Source of the DNA: Saccharicrinis sp.
GTDB taxonomy: Bacteria > Bacteroidota > Bacteroidia > Bacteroidales > Marinilabiliaceae
Direction: 5' to 3'
Length of the DNA stretch: 35,653 nt
Assembly (NCBI GenBank): GCA_024635555.1
Contig: JAGXIO010000043.1
Span: forward strand, 1-35,653
The position numbers were made by a program, and so were the translations under genes. The notes under the pieces were generated by a model that saw only the letters and a list, made by a program, of their open reading frames with translations, was not told the origin of the DNA and did not search any database. Position 1 is the stretch's first letter. Each line of letters begins with the position of its first letter. Positions 30,969 to 35,653 of the stretch are shown here, in pieces.

Positions 30969-31582
30969 TTTGCAGGGTTTCCTTTAACCAATTGATTGTT
31001 CTGAATATTTTTTGTTACAACAGAGCCTGCTCCAATGGTACAATTATCGCCAATGCGTATATCCGGCAATATAATGGCACCTGCGCCGATTAATGTATTC
31101 TTACCTACATGGCATCGGCCCAGTAGTAGGGCAGAAGGTGCAATTTCTGAAAAATCGCCAATACTTACGTCATGGTGGATGTTAGCTCGTGCATTGATAA
31201 GCACGGCTTTGCCTATTTTTACATCGCTACTCACAAAGACCATTTGCATCATAGTACAGCCTTCATTAATATTGTCCTTGCCGGTACAAATAGACGCATT
31301 ATGCGCTTGAAGTGTTGCTGGTTTTCCACCCGCATCCACAGCTTTTTTCCATAGGATGTGTTTTGCCTTGATGCCACCTGCACCAATCACAAAGGAGGGT
31401 TCGTTTTTAAGCCATTGGCTTAATTCTTCGGTATTCTGCAGTCGTTTATAATTTTTAAAAAGAACCGGCCATAGTTCATTTGGCGTTACATCGTCGAAAA
31501 GTGCGATATCGCCATTGAAACCATTGAGAAGTAGAACGTCTATTATTTCCTTGGCATGCCCGCTGCCACCTAGTATAACCAT
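30965..31582 (-). CDS. vioB: VioB/NeuD-like sugar N-acetyltransferase
   Basis: 205 residues. N-terminal Rossmann-like part from MVILGGSGHAKEIIDVLLLNG, then left-handed beta-helix repeats (NIHHDVSIGDFSEIAPSALLLGRCHVGKNTLIGAGAIILPDIRIGDNCTIGAGSVVT). The histidine in HHDVSIGDF is the expected catalytic base of PglD/NeuD-type enzymes. It would acetylate the 4-amino group of the sugar made by the VioA-like transaminase, whose stop is 2 bp upstream. I use the ATG at 31582; the frame stays open to 31666, but that would run back into vioA. The symbol rests on pairing with VioA; other NeuD relatives are possible. Confidence 0.75.
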   Translation of the reverse strand: MVILGGSGHAKEIIDVLLLNGFNGDIALFDDVTPNELWPVLFKNYKRLQNTEELSQWLKNEPSFVIGAGGIKAKHILWKKAVDAGGKPATLQAHNASICTGKDNINEGCTMMQMVFVSSDVKIGKAVLINARANIHHDVSIGDFSEIAPSALLLGRCHVGKNTLIGAGAIILPDIRIGDNCTIGAGSVVTKNIQNNQLVKGNPAK

Positions 31583-31584
31583 GT

Positions 31585-32664
31585 TTAGTATTTTTGTGCC
31601 CTTAAAAGTATTCTGCAAATATAGTCCTGATCCTCGCTTGTTAAATTGTGATATAACGGTAAACACAAAATGCGTTGGCTAATATCATCCGATATCGGGG
31701 TGTTTTGCTTTTCGATGTACTCAAGACTGGATAAGGAAGGATAGAAATAACGCCGTGGATACACCCAGTTGGTTTCTAATTCGGCCTTTGTTTTTAAAAG
31801 CTGCTCCTCCGACTTAAACAAGATAGGGTAATAGGAATAATTGTATGTAGCTTCTTTGTGTATGGTTTGGTGTTCTACATTTAAGTTTCTTAATGTATCA
31901 TTGTAGAACAGATATTGCTTTTTACGGCTTGCCATTATAGCTTCGATATACTTCAAATTACACAAACCCATAGCCGCATGAAATTCGGAGTTTTTAGCAT
32001 TGATACCGATGCCGTCAAATGATTCCGCAGTTTTAAATCCAAAGTTACGCAGCTTGGCTAATCTATACGTTAATTGTGGCGATTTGGTAACCATGGCGCC
32101 GCCTTCGGTAGTATGGTATAACTTGGTGGCATGAAAACTAATGGTACTGATGTCGCCATATTCTAATACCGACTTTCCTTTGTATTGTACCCCAAAGCAA
32201 TGTGCCGCATCGTAAATGACTTTTAAATGGTGTTTTTTGGCAATGGCTTCAATGGCCTCTATATCGCAAGGATTACCAAATACATGTGTGGCCAATATGG
32301 CACTTGTTCTATCCGTAATACAGGCTTCAATTTTAGCCGGGTCGATGTTATAGCTCAAAGGATCAATATCGGCAAACACGGGTTTGCAATTTTCCCAAAC
32401 AATGGCTGTTGTGGTGGCAATAAACGAGAAAGGGGTAGTGATGATTTCGCCGCTTAAGTCCAATGCCTTAATCGCCAGTTGCAGGGCTATAGTCCCATTG
32501 TTTACATAGAGCAAATGCTCTAATCCCAAGTGCTCTTTTAGCTTTAACTCCAATTCGTTAAGTAGTGGGCCATTGTTGGTCAGCCAATTCTTATCCCATA
32601 TTTTATCGATATAGGCTTTATATTCTTCTTTGGGCGGCAGGAAGGGTGTAGTCACTTGTATCAT
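31585..32664 (-). CDS. vioA: dTDP-4-amino-4,6-dideoxyglucose transaminase (VioA-like)
   Basis: 359-residue DegT-type PLP enzyme. MIQVTTPFLPPKEEYKAYIDKIWDKNWLTNNGPLLNELELKLKEHLG, GTIALQLAIKALDL, EIITTPFSFIATTTAIVWENCKPVFADID, ATHVFGNPCDIE and YDAAHCFGV follow the VioA pattern. The PLP lysine is K181 in SFHATKLYHTTEGG. The product would be dTDP-Qui4N, acetylated next by VioB. It overlaps the upstream transferase by 4 bp. Related transaminases with other 4-keto sugars (QdtB, PglE, perosamine synthase) are less alike in what I can see. Confidence 0.82.
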   Translation of the reverse strand: MIQVTTPFLPPKEEYKAYIDKIWDKNWLTNNGPLLNELELKLKEHLGLEHLLYVNNGTIALQLAIKALDLSGEIITTPFSFIATTTAIVWENCKPVFADIDPLSYNIDPAKIEACITDRTSAILATHVFGNPCDIEAIEAIAKKHHLKVIYDAAHCFGVQYKGKSVLEYGDISTISFHATKLYHTTEGGAMVTKSPQLTYRLAKLRNFGFKTAESFDGIGINAKNSEFHAAMGLCNLKYIEAIMASRKKQYLFYNDTLRNLNVEHQTIHKEATYNYSYYPILFKSEEQLLKTKAELETNWVYPRRYFYPSLSSLEYIEKQNTPISDDISQRILCLPLYHNLTSEDQDYICRILLRAQKY

Positions 32665-33881
32665 GAGTTTTTTATATTTTGTTCCAGCATCTTTATTCTA
32701 GGAGCTATTTGACTTTGAAAAGAATATATTTTTTTACAGATTGCCTCTCCATTAGTTGCAATAGAAATAAGTTTTTGAGGGTTCTTTAATAGAAGTAATG
32801 CATTATCAATTATTTCTTCTACTTCAGGTTTTATAATTATTATATCCTTATTATTAGTAAAGTGAATATTAAGATTTAAAGGATCAGTTATCATCATTGC
32901 CACTCTACATAAAGCCGCTTCACTGCAAGCTGCAGTAGGAAAACCATCAAAAGCTCCAGGCTTTAAAATAAATGGCTTATTTGGGGAGACAATCAAATCA
33001 ATCTTCTTATAGATTGTAATTAAATCATTATTGAATTGCATGCCGTAATATTTCAAATTACTCATTGGTATGTTTGTGGGGTAATCATCTTTTTCCCAAG
33101 GGCCTATTATATGAAAATGAAATTTGTTGCTATGCTGTGCAAGGATACAGGCTGCTTCCATAAAGGTGTCGTATCCTTTATCAATTCCACCTTTCATTTG
33201 TTTATTGGCAACAAATGCAATGTTCATGTTATCATTAATAAAGAATTCTTTGTTATTATTATTAAGGTTGAGCATTGCAGTTGGTGTAACTACTCCATAA
33301 ATAAACTTGATTTTATCTTTTGGTATTAAATTATTATCAAGTAAGTAGTTTGTTGTAATGGTTTGAGTAGTAATTACATTTTTAAGCAAGTTTGACTTCT
33401 CTATTTTTACTATGCTTGTTTTGGTTTTTTTTTGATTAAGAAATAATCCAGCACCGGGGTATAATGTAAATGAGAATGGAATATTATTTTTAGACAAGAA
33501 TTGTAAATGTTGTGATGTATTATCTAAAAAAAGTAAGTACGCATGTTTTACTTTTACTTTTCTAAAATATTCGAAACGCTTTACTTTTAATTTGTGGTTA
33601 GGGTATCTTTTGCCAAATAACTGGATGTATTTTTTTATCCCTTGCTTTTGATGTAATGCACCAATTGAACTGCCAGTACAAAGGACACATATACTTGCGT
33701 CTATTTTATCTAAATACATTAAAAATTCTTCATGTCTCCATGATGATATTGGGTTCGGGAAAACATCATCAATTATAATCAAGTCATACTTTTCAGTTAT
33801 AAATATTGATCTTATGTAATAATAGACATAATGAGATAACAGGATTGGTCTTTTAATGAAAAATGAAATCTTTTTATACAT
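32661..33881 (-). CDS. GT4-like glycosyltransferase
   Basis: 406 residues. The acceptor half is poorly conserved but has YDLIIIDDVFPNP and LCTGSSIGALH. The donor half starts NMNIAFVANKQMKGGIDKGYDTFMEAACIL, continues FHFHIIGPWEKDD and YYGMQFNNDLITIYKKIDLIVSPNKPF, and has a GFPTAACSEAALCRVAMMITD segment with the expected glutamate. It is the first transferase after Wzt, overlapping the end of wzt by 8 bp. Very AT-rich. Confidence 0.8.
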   Translation of the reverse strand: MYKKISFFIKRPILLSHYVYYYIRSIFITEKYDLIIIDDVFPNPISSWRHEEFLMYLDKIDASICVLCTGSSIGALHQKQGIKKYIQLFGKRYPNHKLKVKRFEYFRKVKVKHAYLLFLDNTSQHLQFLSKNNIPFSFTLYPGAGLFLNQKKTKTSIVKIEKSNLLKNVITTQTITTNYLLDNNLIPKDKIKFIYGVVTPTAMLNLNNNNKEFFINDNMNIAFVANKQMKGGIDKGYDTFMEAACILAQHSNKFHFHIIGPWEKDDYPTNIPMSNLKYYGMQFNNDLITIYKKIDLIVSPNKPFILKPGAFDGFPTAACSEAALCRVAMMITDPLNLNIHFTNNKDIIIIKPEVEEIIDNALLLLKNPQKLISIATNGEAICKKIYSFQSQIAPRIKMLEQNIKNS

Positions 33882-35172
33882 TTTCTTTTTGAGTTTCCCA
33901 ATTTAGGTTTGGCCTTAGACTTCCGCCCCAATAACCAAAATACCCACCTCTTAATTGTCCATCATCAAATAAGTTAATTTTAATAATTTTATCCAACTGT
34001 GTTATCACATTATAGCTTTCTCCTACAAGGTAAAAGCTAAAAAATAAATCACCATCGTTGAATAGACTCCTAGGGAAAAAGCAACTTGATTTGTATAAAC
34101 CGGGGGTATGAGGCTTTCTGTAAAAAACTTGATCAGATTGAGATGTCGAAGATAAAATATGCTCACCTTTTTCATTATAAATAGCAACAGAATGGTTAAT
34201 GGCAATACAATCCTTTAATACCATATATTCTATATCAAGAATGAAGTCTTCGTTTATGGAAGCTTTATCGATTTGCTTGCCATTCATGTTTTTAAAGTCA
34301 ATTTGAACGATCTTACAAATATCATTTCCAGCAGCACTCTTCAAGTTCCACTTCATTGAGGATTTAATTTGATTTTCACCATACAAGTATTCTTCAATAG
34401 TTTTACTTGTTAGGCCTTCAAAAACCTTTGTTCCATTGCTGAGTAATATTGATTTTGAGCACAAACTTTGCACAGCCGCCATATTATGGCTCACAAACAG
34501 CACCGTGCGTCCATCGTTTTTACTTACATCCTGCATTTTGCCTATGGCTTTTTTCTGGAACTCGGCATCGCCCACGGCGAGTACTTCGTCCACTACGAGT
34601 ATTTCGGGCTCCAGATGGGCGGCAATGGCAAAGCCCAGTCGCACCGTCATGCCGCTGCTATAGCGTTTGGTGGGGGTGTCGAGGTATTTGGCCACGCCGG
34701 CAAAGTCCACAATGGCATCCAGTTGTTTGTCTATCTCCCATTTGCGCATGCCCATAATGGTGCCATTCATATATATGTTTTCGCGGCCCGTCATCTCAGG
34801 GTGGAATCCGGTGCCCACCTCCAATAAGGAAGCCAGCCGCCCCTTTACCTTTATGCTGCCTGTGGTGGGAGAGGTAACACGGCTTAGGAGTTTTAAAAGG
34901 GTGCTTTTGCCGGCTCCGTTTTTACCTATAATGCCCAGCACTTCGCCTTCTTTAACCTCGAGGTTGATGTTGCTAAGAGCACTTATATGTTCGCCCTTAA
35001 CGGCCTTTTGTGTCCTGTCGTTTACCTGGCCTACCTTGGCATATGGATCGTCCTTACCCAGAATGTTCATCTTCCAGAAGCGGTTGAGGTCATGGGAGAG
35101 GGTGCCGGTGCCAACTTCGCCAAGGCGATATACTTTGGATAGGTTCTCTATTTTTATAACGGTTTTGCTCAT
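33874..35172 (-). CDS. wzt: ABC transporter ATPase for polysaccharide export with C-terminal glycan-binding domain
   Basis: 432 residues. ATPase: GKNGAGKST (83-91), signature YSSGM (171-175), Walker B ILVVDE (191-196), switch histidine in SHN (229). The linker before Walker A (about 35-60) is the long form usual for O-antigen and teichoic-acid exporters. Residues from about 265 form a beta-rich domain of the Wzt C-terminal type, which in studied cases binds the finished end of the glycan. Base composition changes near 34440-34560, at the domain border. The membrane partner Wzm is not in the window and is expected upstream, beyond 35653. Confidence 0.92.
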   Translation of the reverse strand: MSKTVIKIENLSKVYRLGEVGTGTLSHDLNRFWKMNILGKDDPYAKVGQVNDRTQKAVKGEHISALSNINLEVKEGEVLGIIGKNGAGKSTLLKLLSRVTSPTTGSIKVKGRLASLLEVGTGFHPEMTGRENIYMNGTIMGMRKWEIDKQLDAIVDFAGVAKYLDTPTKRYSSGMTVRLGFAIAAHLEPEILVVDEVLAVGDAEFQKKAIGKMQDVSKNDGRTVLFVSHNMAAVQSLCSKSILLSNGTKVFEGLTSKTIEEYLYGENQIKSSMKWNLKSAAGNDICKIVQIDFKNMNGKQIDKASINEDFILDIEYMVLKDCIAINHSVAIYNEKGEHILSSTSQSDQVFYRKPHTPGLYKSSCFFPRSLFNDGDLFFSFYLVGESYNVITQLDKIIKINLFDDGQLRGGYFGYWGGSLRPNLNWETQKENV

Positions 35173-35653
35173 ATGTCTGTCCTCAAATACGAGGTTGATT
35201 TTTAAATGTTACTGCTTCGTAGTTTTTTCTTTTGTCCGCGAATTTAGCTAATTAAACGAAATGACTGAAAGGAATTCAACAATACCTTAGAAATAAGCAA
35301 TTTCATTGTTAATTGTAACTGCTTTGCAGTTGATTTATGTTTTTGGTTCGCCAATTTTTAGAAATGTAATGTAATTTTAAAGAACTACGCAGTAGTTCAA
35401 TTTTAATTCGTAAAATTCGTCGAATTCGTGGTTTATTTTTTGCGTCACGTAAATAAAGTTACTGCTTCGCAAGTATGGGTTGTAGGTAATGTTAAGGTTT
35501 ATGTGATTAGCAGAGATTTAGAGTTGTGCTGTCCGAATCTCATAGAATTTAATTTAGTGCATGTTATTTTTTTCATTGCCGTTGGCTTTAGCCAACGGTT
35601 ATGAATGTGCAGTAACTAATGGCTTTAGCCGCATTTAGCCTGTTTGGTTTTAA
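35173..35653. other. Gene-free leader of the operon with hairpin repeats
   Basis: Variants of the ACTGC...GCAGT hairpin lie at 35211-35223, 35318-35330, 35384-35396 and 35461. TCCGCGAATTTAGCTAATTA follows the first. GCGTCACGTAAATAAAGTTACTGC at about 35442 repeats the sequence near 14550. I see no open frame. A promoter for the operon is not evident, and transcription may come from genes beyond the window. Confidence 0.7.
35579..35598. repeat. Perfect 8-bp hairpin
   Basis: CCGTTGGC pairs with GCCAACGG around TTTA. A second, looser GGCTTTAGCC word follows near 35621. No T-run follows, so it is probably an intergenic palindromic repeat. Confidence 0.75.

Noticed and set aside
34449-35251. Several plus-strand frames opposite wzt
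   Set aside because: Shadow frames of the GC-rich ATPase domain; wzt on the minus strand has all ABC motifs.

Overview
The window looks like a chromosomal surface-polysaccharide locus from a member of the Bacteroidota. Evidence: several start codons are preceded by the -7 box TAnnTTTG typical of that phylum, Shine-Dalgarno sites are weak or absent, and the gene families (DUF4143 ATPases, CgeB-like transferases, RffA/RffC, VioA/VioB) fit. I see no rRNA, tRNA, CRISPR array, prophage or complete insertion sequence, and the species cannot be named from this sequence.

Layout. 1-1416: a DUF559 endonuclease-like gene embedded in copies of a CCCCCTTT-type repeat. 1417-4880 (+ strand): two GT4 glycosyltransferases on either side of a REP-associated tyrosine transposase (RAYT) and its palindromes. 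5029-11101 (- strand): toxin-antitoxin-like and accessory genes (MNT/HEPN pair, GNAT/DUF1778 pair, a small protein, a DUF4143 ATPase plus a broken second copy, a PIN-toxin stub, a DUF433/DUF5615 pair, an orphan XRE regulator) separated by arrays of 7-bp and 8-bp repeats. 11655-14335 (- strand): a Wzy-like membrane protein and a CgeB-like glycosyltransferase interrupted by one in-frame amber codon. 14821-15204 (+ strand): a small unknown gene with a terminator and an exact 21-bp-period array. 15582-35172 (- strand): a long, nearly gapless polysaccharide operon reading from wzt downwards.

How the genes work together. In the main operon VioA and VioB would make dTDP-Qui4NAc, RffA and RffC would make dTDP-Fuc4NAc, and an extended SDR resembling dTDP-L-rhamnose 4-epimerase would make dTDP-6-deoxy-L-talose. 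The rml genes for the common dTDP-sugar precursors are not in the window. About nine glycosyltransferases would assemble the glycan and Wzt, with a Wzm permease expected beyond 35653, would export it. A SMR-like small membrane protein, an ArnC-like glycosyltransferase, RffC, RffA and a 650-residue GT-C-like membrane protein lie close together. This resembles a three-component system in which an undecaprenyl-phosphate-linked sugar is flipped and added in the periplasm.

The most unusual aspect is the density of small repeats and their entry into coding sequences. Heptamer repeats occur inside three glycosyltransferase genes, a C-rich/G-rich palindrome adds about 12 residues to RffA, a REP palindrome lies in frame inside the RAYT gene, and another REP supplies the C-terminus and stop codon of a glycosyltransferase. 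All functional statements rest on reading motifs and family resemblance by eye; no database search was run.
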